Origin: Armatimonadota bacterium
GTDB taxonomy: Bacteria; Armatimonadota; Armatimonadia; Armatimonadales; Capsulimonadaceae
Direction of reading: 5' to 3'
NCBI GenBank assembly: GCA_025353925.1
Contig: JANXNV010000268.1
Span: 1 to 48,682 of the forward strand
DNA: 48,682 bases
Under the pieces are notes generated by a model that saw nothing but the letters and a program-made list of their open reading frames with translations, made no database searches and was not told the DNA's origin. Of this stretch, positions 1-8,776 are shown in pieces (the stretch's first letter is position 1; every line of letters starts with the position of its first letter). A program made the translations under genes and the position numbers.

Positions 1-1538
1 TATCAGATCACGATCTACCCCCGGATTCGGTTGAACGGAGTGGAAATCACCGAGTTTATCGACGGCTTCGCGGACCGTGAAGTCGCCGCCTTGGGCAAGC
101 CGTTCGGCAAAGCGGAACCGGCGAAAGCGCGAGACCATTCCGCCGCGCTCACGACTCGAACCTTCGCCGCTGTGCCGGGGGATTTCCGGGAAGCGGCCAT
201 TTTCAGTGCATTATCGATGGACGGTGAATCGGCGCGTGTCATCGCCATTACAGGCAGCTTCTCCGTGCTAGCGCGGTATCAGGCGCAAGCCTCGGCGGTT
301 ACGAGGGAAATGATCCGTCAGGAAAAGGTGGCGGCAGAAGCCTCCGGACGAGGATTGAAAACGGAGGTACTTCCTCCCACCCCAGAGGGAATGACGCCCG
401 GCGGCAAATTGGTGCCCGGCATCTACGCCGGAAACGCTGTCCGCAGCGACAACGGCAAGATCGCAAACGGCTTCCGTATTACTCTGTACACATCCGGGGA
501 GTGTCGTATCTGCAATGAGAAGGGCAGTGAGTATGAGTTTGGCCGTAATACATATACGTACGACGCAATTACCGGGAAGCTGGATATAGGGCAGACTTTT
601 GACATCTATAACAGCGTTCTCGGCTCGGACGATGCCTACAGTCTTTATGGGCGCGATGCCCAGGGGAAACCCTACTTATTTGCCAAGTCGGATCGCGGTT
701 TTGAGTTTATCATCACGACGCCGCACTATGTTGGCCCCCCCCCCCCGAACAGCCTTCACCAAAGCAGGCGGAGGCTGCGAAAGCCGCGGCGGACATCGAG
801 GCTCGGCGATATAAATACGTCACCGCCCCCGGTAAAGGCATACCCACGGCTCAAATCGCCGGAGTCTTTCACCATTACGACGTTCAAACGACAAGCGGCG
901 GCATGACAGTTGAGGATGAAACCTATCTGCTGCTCAAAGACGGCACGCTCAAAGACGGTCTGCCTGTCGCGCCTGACGAGATGGACGCTTCGCTTTCGCG
1001 CCGCCGGGAACCGGTCAAATGGGGCCGCTGGCGCAAGCAGAGGACTCAAGTGCTCGCCGCCTGGCCGGATCGACCCAATCACTATGAGGCACTTGTCGGC
1101 ACAATGGCGATTGCTGGGAAGCCCGGCGAGCGTCTGTCGGGACGCTATGCGGCGGGGTCCACCACCGGCTCCTCGCTGATGGGCGGCTCCTACCGCATTT
1201 GGGGTGTTACCTTCACTCCTGATGGGCGGTTCAAGAAAGACAATCGGGGCGGCTCAAGCAGTGGGACGTTCGGGCAGACCATGAATGATTTCAGCGTTGA
1301 TACCGCCTATAATGACGAGGGCAGTGTGACCTCGTTCTCCACTCCAAGCACCGTGGGGTACGCCAGGCGTAAGACAAAGGGCAGCAACCGCGCAGGAACT
1401 TACACGATCAGCGGTTACACGCTCGTCCTGCATTACGACAATGGCCGGGTCGCCCGTCTGCCGTTCTTCTTCGCCTCGGAAAAACGAAAGCAGCTATTTT
1501 TCGACGGGGATATGCTGAGCTTGGACGACCCGAAATAG
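1..1538 (+). pseudogene. Unknown protein, split by a frameshift at a 12-C run, 5' end outside window
   Basis: One gene is read in two frames. The first frame is open from base 1, so the start lies upstream of the window, and it is coding-like up to the C run at 735-746. After the run the coding pattern moves to the other frame (QPSPKQAEAAKAAADIEARR, then AGVFHHYDVQTTSGG) and continues to the TAG at 1536-1538. One extra C, or two fewer, would restore a single frame. The predicted product of about 510 residues has no domain I recognise. Its C-terminus ends in a beta-rich stretch (GYTLVLHYDNGRVARLPFFF) of a kind common at the ends of uncharacterised exported or envelope proteins. This could be a true pseudogene, a slippage-prone contingency locus or a sequencing error in the homopolymer; the sequence alone cannot decide. 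Confidence 0.7.
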
Positions 1539-1544
1539 TGCGCT

Positions 1545-2561
1545 TTAGCGCGGAGAGCCGGTGGTCGCACGCACGACCAGCGTGGGTTCAACCAGAAGGC
1601 ATTCGGCGGGTGGGCAGTCTCCTGAAATCACTTGTGCCAGCAGGCGGGTCGCGGCTGCGCCTATCTCTCGCAGCGGCTGCTTGATCGTGGTCAGCGCATG
1701 CTGAGTCGTCGCGGCATCGGCGATATCATCGAAGCCGATGACCGAAAGCTGCGCTGGAATGGCGATCCCCAGGTCACGCGCCGCGGCAAGTACGGAAAAC
1801 GCAATCTGGTCGTTGCCCGCGACAACTGCCGCCGGTGGATTCGGCAGTGACAAGAGCCGCTTGGCATCGCTGTAGGAGGCCGAACTATCCTCGTAAGAGG
1901 ACAGCACCAGATGCTCCGGCAGCAAGCTAAGTGACCAAGAATCCAGCGCGGCCTGGAACGCGCTCAGCCGCATCGCCCCGCTAAACATATTTATCTGACC
2001 ACCGATAAATGCGATCTCTCTATGCCCCATCTCCCGCAGGTGCCTTACTGCCAGCTTGATTCCAAACGCATTATCCACATCCACTGACGGCATCCCAAAC
2101 GAAACACTTTCTGAAGAGATTGTCACGACTTTCGACCCGGCAGACAGCAGACTGGGCAGAATATCGGTGTCAGACGGCGGGGCGACAATAATGATTCCAT
2201 CAGTGCGCTGGTCCCGCAGCTTCGGCAGCGAGATTTCGGCATTGCGCCAAAGTTCGGTGAAGATCGTCACGTTGCAGCCTACTTCGGCGGATGCCGCCAC
2301 GACCCCCTGCAGAATACCGGAAGTGTAGGGATGCCAAATCGCGATCTCCGAGCCAACATTATCGAAGAGAATCCCAAACGTGTTCATGCGCTTGTTAGAC
2401 AGGCCGCGTGCCACTGCGCTCGGATGATAATTCATTTCGCGTATCTTCCGCAGGACCCGTTCGCGCGTCTCCGGCAGCAGTGTGTTCTTCCCATTGATGA
2501 CATAAGAGACGGTTGCGGTGGACACATTACAGGCTTTGGCGACATCACGAATCGTGGGCAT
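1545..2561 (-). CDS. LacI-family transcriptional regulator
   Basis: A 338-residue repressor with the usual LacI layout. The N-terminal helix-turn-helix and hinge (residues 1-60) include TIRDVAKACNVSTATVSYVI and then NYHPSAVARGL. A periplasmic-binding-protein-like sugar sensor domain follows (GFDDIADAATTQHALTTIKQ near the end). I chose the ATG at 2561, directly before PTIRDVAKA, because LacI proteins begin at this point; an in-frame ATG at 2576 is also possible. The gene is divergent from the GH5/prepilin/lipoprotein operon, and a palindrome overlaps the start region of that operon's promoter, so local control by a sugar-derived ligand is the likely role. Its ligand cannot be read from the sequence. 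Confidence 0.93.
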   Translation of the reverse strand: MPTIRDVAKACNVSTATVSYVINGKNTLLPETRERVLRKIREMNYHPSAVARGLSNKRMNTFGILFDNVGSEIAIWHPYTSGILQGVVAASAEVGCNVTIFTELWRNAEISLPKLRDQRTDGIIIVAPPSDTDILPSLLSAGSKVVTISSESVSFGMPSVDVDNAFGIKLAVRHLREMGHREIAFIGGQINMFSGAMRLSAFQAALDSWSLSLLPEHLVLSSYEDSSASYSDAKRLLSLPNPPAAVVAGNDQIAFSVLAAARDLGIAIPAQLSVIGFDDIADAATTQHALTTIKQPLREIGAAATRLLAQVISGDCPPAECLLVEPTLVVRATTGSPR

Positions 2562-2641
2562 CAAAAATCTCCTCACCGCATTATAGAGTGTTCAGGCGGG
2601 TGTTGTCAAACAAGTGAAGCCGAGAAATCGCATTTGGGCTA

Positions 2642-2670
2642 TTGACAACCTTTACGATACGTGTTATTAT
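2642..2670 (+). promoter_or_regulatory. Sigma-70 promoter of the GH5 operon
   Basis: TTGACA at 2642-2647 and TATTAT at 2665-2670 are separated by 17 bp, close to the housekeeping consensus. The predicted transcription start is near 2677, about 30 bp before the GH5 ATG at 2707. Confidence 0.8.
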
Positions 2671-2678
2671 AGTATCAC

Positions 2679-2690
2679 TTAACCGGATAA
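2679..2690. promoter_or_regulatory. Candidate LacI-family operator
   Basis: TTAACCGGATAA is a 12-bp near-palindrome with a central CCGG and one mismatched pair. It lies at the predicted transcription start of the GH5 promoter and next to a divergent lacI-type gene. LacI proteins typically bind palindromes with a central CG, so occupancy here would block transcription. A second, looser inverted pair (GATAC at 2656-2660 and GTATC at 2672-2676) spans the -10 element. Function is inferred from position and symmetry only. Confidence 0.5.
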
Positions 2691-2706
2691 TCGCAGTCAC
2701 TGAATT

Positions 2707-3969
2707 ATGGCACGCACTCTTAACGTTGTTCTTTCTCTCTTGTTTTTGACCTTGGCACAGACCCAAATCTTTGCCGATAGCTTGCCTCCGCTTCACGCTC
2801 AGGGAACGAATGTGGTCGATAGCTCAGGCCGCACGGTGACATTGCAAGGAGTCAATCTCGGCGGCTGGCTCGTCGAAGAGATGTGGATGCAGCCGTTTGT
2901 CACCACCCCGCCGCCCGGCTCGGCGTTCAAGCCGATCAAAGACCACGTGTCGCTTTGGACTACGATCGAAACCCGCCTAGGTACGGCAGGAAGAGCGCGT
3001 ATTCAAGAGGCATTCCGGGATGCTTGGCTAAACGAGGAAGACTTCAAGCGACTGCACGAGGCGGGGTTCAACTGTGTGCGCCTGCCTTTTTTGGCTGGTA
3101 TCGTCAGTGAGCCTAACGGCCTGCACCGGCTGGATCAAGCGATTGCCTGGGCGAGTCAGAACAGCCTCTATGTCATTCTAGACCTGCACGGCGCACCCGG
3201 CGGGCAAAGCGACCAGGGACACACAGGGCAGGCGGATGTCAATGCGTTCTTCAAGAACCCGGCGTATATCGCGCAGACGGAAGCAGTCTGGACACAAATC
3301 GCTCGCCGCTACAAAGATAACCCGGCTGTCGCCGGATATGACACGCTGAACGAGCCGACGGGAACACCGAACTCCGATACGCTGTATGTCGTGCAAGACC
3401 GGCTGTACCGGGCGATCCGGGCCGAAGACACCAAGCATCTGATTTTCATCGAAGACGGCTATACCGGTATTCAGTGGATGCCGTTTCCTGAGCCGTGCGG
3501 CTGGAAAAATGTTGCTTACAGCAGCCACTATTATAACTTCAACGCGAAGTCCGGCACCGACCAGCAGAAAGCGGTAGATGACTATGTGGCCAGCATTGAA
3601 CGTGAACAAACCCGCCGCAGCATTCCGTTCTATGTCGGCGAGTTTGGGCTGGAGCCGCATGGAACCGGGGCGACACTGGCGGGCCTAGTGCGGACGTTCC
3701 AGGACAAGCATCTTTCGTCGTCACTTTGGACCTACAAAGTGATCTGGACCGGCGGTGGTCAGTCGCTCTGGAGTCTCTACAGCAATGTCCACCCGGTCAC
3801 TCCGCTTGATCCGTACCGAGACTCGGAGGCGGAGCTGATCCGAAAATGCGCCCAACTGCGTACAGAGCGAACCGAAAGGAATCCCGCCGTCGCGCAGGCT
3901 TTTTCCGCCGCCCAGCTCTTGTCCGACGGGCCGCAAAAAGCCACAAGTCGAGAAGCTCTTAAAAAATAG
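2707..3969 (+). CDS. Secreted glycoside hydrolase family 5 (cellulase/glucanase type)
   Basis: A 420-residue protein with an N-terminal signal peptide (about residues 1-23, cleavage near IFADS) and a GH5 (beta/alpha)8 domain. GVNLGGWLVEEMW is the typical first strand. The acid/base Glu is E216 in TLNEPTG and the nucleophile is E312 in YVGEFG, both at the expected strand ends. GH5 enzymes retain stereochemistry and cut beta-linked glucans or mannans; the substrate here is not readable, though the opening motif is close to exo-1,3-beta-glucanase and BglC-like members. The gene heads an operon with a prepilin and a lipoprotein under the promoter at 2642-2670, probably repressed by the divergent LacI protein. 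No strong ribosome binding site precedes the ATG. Confidence 0.93.
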   Translation: MARTLNVVLSLLFLTLAQTQIFADSLPPLHAQGTNVVDSSGRTVTLQGVNLGGWLVEEMWMQPFVTTPPPGSAFKPIKDHVSLWTTIETRLGTAGRARIQEAFRDAWLNEEDFKRLHEAGFNCVRLPFLAGIVSEPNGLHRLDQAIAWASQNSLYVILDLHGAPGGQSDQGHTGQADVNAFFKNPAYIAQTEAVWTQIARRYKDNPAVAGYDTLNEPTGTPNSDTLYVVQDRLYRAIRAEDTKHLIFIEDGYTGIQWMPFPEPCGWKNVAYSSHYYNFNAKSGTDQQKAVDDYVASIEREQTRRSIPFYVGEFGLEPHGTGATLAGLVRTFQDKHLSSSLWTYKVIWTGGGQSLWSLYSNVHPVTPLDPYRDSEAELIRKCAQLRTERTERNPAVAQAFSAAQLLSDGPQKATSREALKK

Positions 3970-4011
3970 TGCGTCTTTAAATATGCACCTTACAAAGAAA
4001 GAAGGACTATC

Positions 4012-4806
4012 ATGAAGCGAAAAGGTTTTACACTGATCGAGCTGCTTGTCGTCATCGCTATTATCGCTATCTTAGCGGCAATTTTGTTCCCGGTCTTCCA
4101 GAAAGTCCGCGAGAACGCCCGCCGCGCCTCCTGCCAATCGAATGAAAAGCAGCTCGGTCTGGCGATTATACAATATGTCCAAGATGCCGACGAGTATTAC
4201 CCGCAGAGCGTCGATATGAGCGGCACCCAGTGGTACGATGCGATCCAGCCATACATCAAGAACGGCGACCTCTACGGCGGTAAAGCTTATGGTGCGGGTG
4301 GGGTCTTCCACTGCCCCGATTTTCCGGACAACAATCAGGGCCAGCAGTACGGTGTCAGCGACGGCTTGTTTGTCTACAATGGCGATCCAGCAAAACAAAG
4401 TCAGCCGTGGGCGATAAATGTCATCGATGCGCCGGCTGAAAAGATTATCGTTGGGGAAAAAGGCCACAACGGCGCAACCTGGGGCTATGAGAGTTTCCTG
4501 ACGCTCCAAGGGTGGTGGGCGACAAGCGTGTTAACCGCTGGCAAGTATGATTCCAGTAAGGACAACAGTGTTGTCTCTGTCCAAACCGACCATGACCGTG
4601 ACAATCAAGCCCCCAATACAGCTTGGGAAGGCGGGCGCACAATGCGCTATCGGCATAACAATTCCACGAATGCACTCTTTGCCGACGGGCACGTCAAATC
4701 TATGGGCGCAGGACGGATCAAATGGTACAACAATGTCTACATCCCCCAGGTTTATGAGAAGAATGTCAGTATACATTACACTTGGGCACCGAGCGGTCCC
4801 TTCTGA
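4012..4806 (+). CDS. DUF1559 prepilin-type (type II pseudopilin) protein
   Basis: A 264-residue protein beginning with a short basic leader and the class III cleavage/methylation motif [20 protein letters not shown] (cut after G6, then Phe and Glu+5), followed by [19 protein letters not shown]. This N-terminus and the later [11 protein letters not shown] are hallmarks of the DUF1559 'H-X9-DG' family, abundant in Planctomycetota and Armatimonadota. It should be processed by prepilin peptidase and assembled in, or retained at, the membrane as a pseudopilin-like secreted domain. The start is supported by AAGAAGGA just upstream. It lies 42 bp after the GH5 gene, suggesting that surface display and sugar degradation are expressed together. 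Confidence 0.95.
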   Translation: MKRKGFTLIELLVVIAIIAILAAILFPVFQKVRENARRASCQSNEKQLGLAIIQYVQDADEYYPQSVDMSGTQWYDAIQPYIKNGDLYGGKAYGAGGVFHCPDFPDNNQGQQYGVSDGLFVYNGDPAKQSQPWAINVIDAPAEKIIVGEKGHNGATWGYESFLTLQGWWATSVLTAGKYDSSKDNSVVSVQTDHDRDNQAPNTAWEGGRTMRYRHNNSTNALFADGHVKSMGAGRIKWYNNVYIPQVYEKNVSIHYTWAPSGPF

Positions 4807-4869
4807 GCTGATACCCTACCTGCACCGAAACTAAGGACAGGGCAACTTTGCGATTTAGGAGATAAAGAT

Positions 4870-5100
4870 ATGCTTTGGTCTAAAGAGTTCTCGACAGTGA
4901 AGATACCAATTTTGAGTGTGTTTATCCTGCTTATCCTCGCATACTGTTCCGGCTGCGGGAGCAGAGAAAGCACTCCTTCTGCTAGTACCGCAATACCAGC
5001 TGCCGACGGCACGGCAGGGCTTCCGCCGCAGGCGAAGGCGGCGGCAGAGGCACAGCAGCGAGCCGATGCCGCCGCACGTGCAGCACGGGCACCATATTAA
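4870..5100 (+). CDS. Small lipoprotein
   Basis: A 76-residue protein with a clear ribosome binding site (AGGAG at about 4857-4861) before the ATG at 4870. It has a hydrophobic segment (IPILSVFILLILAYCSGCG), a lipobox-like Cys in CSGC, a Ser/Thr/Ala linker, and an Ala/Gln-rich helical tail (KAAAEAQQRADAAARAARA). It is probably exported and lipid-anchored. Very similar short lipoproteins often follow DUF1559 prepilins in this type of genome (from memory, not checked). It is the last gene before a strong intrinsic terminator. Confidence 0.75.
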   Translation: MLWSKEFSTVKIPILSVFILLILAYCSGCGSRESTPSASTAIPAADGTAGLPPQAKAAAEAQQRADAAARAARAPY

Positions 5101-5137
5101 GTTGATGCTGAAAATAAGCTTCGTTCGCAGCAGCACA

Positions 5138-5174
5138 AAAAGTGCCGGGGTCATTGCCCCCGGCACTTTTCTTC
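5138..5174 (+). terminator. Intrinsic terminator of the GH5 operon
   Basis: A perfect 13-bp stem, AAAAGTGCCGGGG at 5138-5150 with CCCCGGCACTTTT at 5158-5170, closes a 7-nt loop. The A/T flanks form the U tract, so it can act in both directions. Confidence 0.88.
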
Positions 5175-5624
5175 GTCTCATTCCTTCGCGATGACTAATC
5201 CGGGCCTGTCTGCACGGTAAACTGGGAGAGCGCTGCGAAGAGAGAACTAAGCAAGAGGAGACGGGGTAAAACCAGGACAGCGAATAAGGGGAACGAGATA
5301 CGGCCACAAAGTGTTCCTTTGCTGTGAGGAGACGTACCAATATAAATCTGGCACCTGCGAATGTTTGTTCCGAGCTGTGAAGAGATCATACAGCATACAC
5401 TACAAATAGTCAAAAACAGTCAGTTATTCTTTTCACTCGTGACCGGCGGTTCCTAGGGGCAGCCCAAGCAGGGTGCGGCAGCCCAAAATCGCCAACAGAA
5501 TGGTTTAAAACCCGCTGTAAACAGGTATATATACCGAGGACCAGAAGGCAGGCTACTCGCTACTTCTCTGCTATGCCCTATTCACTGCCTTGCCGGCACC
5601 TTTGTGCCCTTAGAAAGCTTCTTC
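5175..5624. other. Long non-coding gap upstream of the YcaO operon
   Basis: After the terminator about 450 bp remain without a convincing reading frame; the minus-strand frames here have no coding-like composition or start signals. A perfect palindrome, GGTATATATACC at 5524-5535, lies about 90 bp before the first gene. Its TATATA core could be a -10 element, but I see no good -35 at the right distance. GCAGCCCA occurs twice near 5459-5487. I recognise no riboswitch. Confidence 0.5.
5524..5535. promoter_or_regulatory. Perfect 12-bp palindrome, possible operator/-10 of the YcaO operon
   Basis: GGTATATATACC is fully self-complementary, and its core could double as a -10 hexamer for the operon starting at 5625. 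No matching regulator gene is adjacent, so the role is speculative. Confidence 0.3.
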
Positions 5625-6827
5625 ATGCAAGCCATTCAAGCCGACGTTCAAGTAAATTTCCACTATGACGTTCATTTCACCACACACCTGTTTGATCCCG
5701 AAAACCCGCTGCTCTCCGATGTGACCACTGCCCGCGCCGAGCGGCTGCCGGCCCGAATTCTCTTCGTTGTCGAAGAAGAAGTCGAGCGCCTGCTGGATGT
5801 TCGCGCAGCAATCTTAGCCTACTGCGCTAAGCACTCGGACACGCTGACGCTGGTCTGCCCGCCGCTGCTTCTGCCGGGCGGCGAACAGGTCAAGAACGAC
5901 CCGAAACATGTTGTCGCTGTGCAGGAAGCGGTCAACGAAACCGGCCTGGACCGGCATTCGTATCTTGCCGTGGTCGGCGGCGGGGCACTTCTTGATACGG
6001 TCGGTTTCGCGGCGGCGACGGCCCATCGGGGCATCCGGCTCCTGCGGATCCCGACGACGACGCTGGGGCAGAATGATTCAGGCGTTGGAGTCAAGAATGC
6101 AATCAATTTCTTCGGCAAGAAGAACTGGGTTGGGACATTCGCCCCGGCGTGGGCTGTTATAAATGACTTCCATTTTCTGACGACCCAGCCGGACCGGGTC
6201 TGGCGCGAGGGCATCGCCGAAGCGGTCAAAGTGGCACTCATCAAAGACGGCGACTTTTTCGACTTTCTGGAAGACCAAACCGATGCACTCGCCGCCCGCG
6301 AGATGGCCCCGATGCAGGAGTTGGTTTACCGGTGCGCTGCGCTTCATGTTCAGCACATCTGCACGGGTGGGGACGCGTTTGAGATGGGATCGTCGCGGCC
6401 TCTCGACTTTGGCCACTGGTCAGCGCACAAGCTGGAACAGATCACGAACTATCGTTTGCACCACGGCGAAGCGGTTGCGATTGGGCTGGCACTTGACGTC
6501 ACCTACTCTCATTTGAAGGGATGGCTCACTGAGAACGACTGCCGGCGGGTTTTGCGGGTTCTGTCCGGCCTCGGTTTTGCGCTGCACGCCCCGGAGATGC
6601 GCGGGACCGACGAGCTGTTCCACGGTCTGCGCGAATTCCGGGAGCATCTCGGCGGCGAGTTGACCATTCAGATGCTTGAGAGTTTGGGTGTCGGCTTCAA
6701 TGTCCACGAAGTTGACGAGTCGCTGATGGCTGAAGCGATCTTGCTGCTGGAGAGGGAATCGCGCCGCTTTGACGGGATTGGGCAGCCGTCGCCTGAAGAC
6801 AGCCGCTTGGAGCTTGCCGCCCGATGA
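5625..6827 (+). CDS. EboD-like sugar phosphate cyclase (3-dehydroquinate synthase family)
   Basis: A 400-residue member of the AroB/sugar-phosphate-cyclase superfamily. Visible motifs are GGEQVKN near residue 85, the NAD-binding GGGALLDTVGFAAA near 115, IPTTTLGQNDSGVGVKNAIN, the Zn ligands E in EGIAEAVK, H264 in FGHWSAH and H280 in HHGEAVAIG. NDSGVGVKN and FFGKKNWVGTF resemble EboD-type cyclases more than true AroB. The family closes a phosphorylated keto-sugar into a carbocycle; the substrate (DAHP, sedoheptulose 7-phosphate or other) cannot be told from here. I prefer the ATG at 5625, with a weak AGAAAG upstream, over the GTG at 5604, which has no ribosome binding site. Its stop overlaps the next start (ATGA). 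It is the first gene of the YcaO operon. Confidence 0.88.
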   Translation: MQAIQADVQVNFHYDVHFTTHLFDPENPLLSDVTTARAERLPARILFVVEEEVERLLDVRAAILAYCAKHSDTLTLVCPPLLLPGGEQVKNDPKHVVAVQEAVNETGLDRHSYLAVVGGGALLDTVGFAAATAHRGIRLLRIPTTTLGQNDSGVGVKNAINFFGKKNWVGTFAPAWAVINDFHFLTTQPDRVWREGIAEAVKVALIKDGDFFDFLEDQTDALAAREMAPMQELVYRCAALHVQHICTGGDAFEMGSSRPLDFGHWSAHKLEQITNYRLHHGEAVAIGLALDVTYSHLKGWLTENDCRRVLRVLSGLGFALHAPEMRGTDELFHGLREFREHLGGELTIQMLESLGVGFNVHEVDESLMAEAILLLERESRRFDGIGQPSPEDSRLELAAR

Positions 6828-7714
6828 CGGTCCCTGCACTGTTGCCGCTCTTTCGTGAGCTGAACGATCTCAAGCGCATTCGGGTCGCCGGAAAAAGCGG
6901 CTCGATCGCTGAACGTTTGTTTCTGCGCGCGTGGGCGCGTCTTGCTGCTGGTGAAGTGTTTGCAGAAGTCGCCCTCAGCGAGACCGCCCATGCTGTCGCC
7001 GCCGCGCGTCTTGCAGGGATTGAAGCCGAAGTGCTGATGGCAGGCGGCTTCACGGCCGAAGAGCGTTTGGCTGTCCTGCGGTCAGGGCTGGATGCTGTCG
7101 CCGGGCCGCTTGACGCGGGGTTGGTCGCAGACCTGCGCAGGGCACTGAGTTCCGACCCGCTGCCCAGCCCAAATGCCGTGCCGCCGTTTGCCGCGCTGTT
7201 AGCCCGGCAGCCCCGCGCGGGAGCGACTCGGCCCGGCTTCCGGCGCGTTGTTTTGGAGCCTGCCGAGAACCATGCCGACCATTGCGGTTTAGTTGCCGTA
7301 TACGGTGTTTTGTCGGCCCCGCTGTATGGCGCGGACCCGGCAAAAGCATTCTTGACCGGTCTGTCCCATCACCTGCACAATGCGCGTTTGCCCGATGCCG
7401 GGGACGCCGGGGATGTGCTTCTTGGTGACAGCTTGAAGCCGCTGATGGAGACGTTTCGCAGCCAAGCGATTGCCGAGCTGCCGGACCTACTGCATCAGCC
7501 TGTCTGCGATGCTGTTTCGGTCGTCTACAGTGCCGACACGCCGGAAGCCAAGACGTTCCAGACTGCCGATGTGCTGGACCGGGTCCTTGAAATGGAGTGG
7601 CATGCAAACTCGGCGGCGTTCACACTCAGCGTCGCTTTGGACGATATGAACATTGTGCATCCCGGCCCCGTGCAGGCGTTCCAGCAGGAGATTATGCGTC
7701 AGGCCGGGTTATGA
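6824..7714 (+). CDS. HD-domain-like putative phosphohydrolase
   Basis: A 296-residue protein with no assigned family. Its second half has the spacing of an HD hydrolase: H150-A-D-H153 in ENHADHC, then H182-H183 in LSHHLHNA where the family usually has His-Asp, then GDAGD, then D249/D252 in TADVLDRVLEME. The layout resembles YfbR-like HD proteins, but the signature Asp is replaced by His. The N-terminal 130 residues are helical and unrecognised. Start and stop overlap both neighbours by 4 nt, so it is translated as part of the operon. It may dephosphorylate the cyclised sugar, but that is inference; the HD assignment itself is moderately sure. Confidence 0.6.
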   Translation: MTVPALLPLFRELNDLKRIRVAGKSGSIAERLFLRAWARLAAGEVFAEVALSETAHAVAAARLAGIEAEVLMAGGFTAEERLAVLRSGLDAVAGPLDAGLVADLRRALSSDPLPSPNAVPPFAALLARQPRAGATRPGFRRVVLEPAENHADHCGLVAVYGVLSAPLYGADPAKAFLTGLSHHLHNARLPDAGDAGDVLLGDSLKPLMETFRSQAIAELPDLLHQPVCDAVSVVYSADTPEAKTFQTADVLDRVLEMEWHANSAAFTLSVALDDMNIVHPGPVQAFQQEIMRQAGL

Positions 7715-8757
7715 ACTCAAAAATCAATTGGGGCATACTCGGATGCGGCTGGGTTGCACGAGACTATGTCGCGCCCGGCATCCTCGCCGCCTCCAATGCG
7801 TGTCTTGTCGCTTTAAGTGATCCTGACCCAAGCGCAATGGCAGCCATCACTGCGCTCTCTCCGGGCATGGCTTCCTACACCGAATTGGACCGGTTTCTGC
7901 AAACGCCGGGTCTCGACGCCGTGTATATCGCGACGCCGAACCATCTGCACCGGCCTCTGACCGAGGCTGCCGCCCGTGCGGGCAAGCATATTCTCTGCGA
8001 AAAGCCGATGGCGACGATCACCACCGACGCTGAAGCGATGGTCTCTGCCTGCCGCGATGCATGCGTCCAGTACGGCACGGCGTTTGACCAGCGGTTCCAG
8101 GCCCGGCACCGGGCGTTGAAAGACTTGGCGGCATCGGGGGCGCTCGGCACGATTACGGCCGCCCGTGTTCATTATGCCTGCTGGACGCCCAGCGACTGGG
8201 TGCCGCCGACGCAAAGTGCCCACGATAACTGGCGGGTTGACCCGGCGCGGGCGGGCGGCGGGGCGTTCATTGACCTGGCCCCGCATGGCTTAGACCTGCT
8301 GCAATGGATTGTCGGCGAACAAATTATCGAGGTCGGCTCATTGTTTCAGCGCCGCGTGTTTGAGTACCCCGTGGACGACGGCGCGGTTCTGATGGGCCGC
8401 TTCGAGAACGGAGCACTGCTGACGATGAACGTCGCCTATAACTGCCCGGACGCGTTTCCCCGGCGGACATTAGAGATTGTCGGCACCGAGGCAATGGCAA
8501 TTGCATTCAATACGATGGGTCAGACGCCCGGCGGGTCGCTGACGCTTGTCAATGCAAAGACGGGCGCAAGTCGCGAGGTGCTTATCCCCGAAGCCGACGA
8601 CCTTTCGCCGTTCCAGTCTCAGATTGCCGCGTTTTCGCAGGCACTTTTGGATGGCGCCCCGTTTGCGTTCACGCCGGAACGCGATCTGCACACCATGCGT
8701 CTGCTGGAAATGGCTTCAGCAAGCGCGGGTGGGGTGCGGATAGCAATCACGGGATAG
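7711..8757 (+). CDS. Gfo/Idh/MocA-family oxidoreductase
   Basis: A 348-residue NAD(P)-dependent oxidoreductase. The N-terminal Rossmann fold starts WGILGCGWVARDYVAPGI. ATPNHLH and the catalytic-lysine motif CEKPMA follow at about residues 72-96, then the family C-terminal sheet domain with GGGAFIDLAPHGLDLLQW. The family oxidises or reduces sugars, inositols and their derivatives. In this operon it would act on a cyclitol or sugar hydroxyl; inositol-dehydrogenase-like activity is plausible. The start ATG overlaps the preceding stop (ATGA at 7711-7714); an upstream in-frame extension would lie entirely inside the previous gene. Confidence 0.93.
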   Translation: MNSKINWGILGCGWVARDYVAPGILAASNACLVALSDPDPSAMAAITALSPGMASYTELDRFLQTPGLDAVYIATPNHLHRPLTEAAARAGKHILCEKPMATITTDAEAMVSACRDACVQYGTAFDQRFQARHRALKDLAASGALGTITAARVHYACWTPSDWVPPTQSAHDNWRVDPARAGGGAFIDLAPHGLDLLQWIVGEQIIEVGSLFQRRVFEYPVDDGAVLMGRFENGALLTMNVAYNCPDAFPRRTLEIVGTEAMAIAFNTMGQTPGGSLTLVNAKTGASREVLIPEADDLSPFQSQIAAFSQALLDGAPFAFTPERDLHTMRLLEMASASAGGVRIAITG

Positions 8758-8776
8758 ACGCCTCGGAATTTTTTCC

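Noticed and set aside
4870-5100. Small protein before the YcaO operon considered as a YcaO precursor peptide
   Set aside because: It has a lipoprotein signal, belongs to the prepilin operon and is separated from the YcaO operon by a strong terminator and 450 bp.
7050-7607. Minus-strand ORF opposite the HD-like gene
   Set aside because: Arg/His/Pro-rich translation typical of GC-rich antisense frames; the plus-strand frame overlaps both neighbours as an operon gene.
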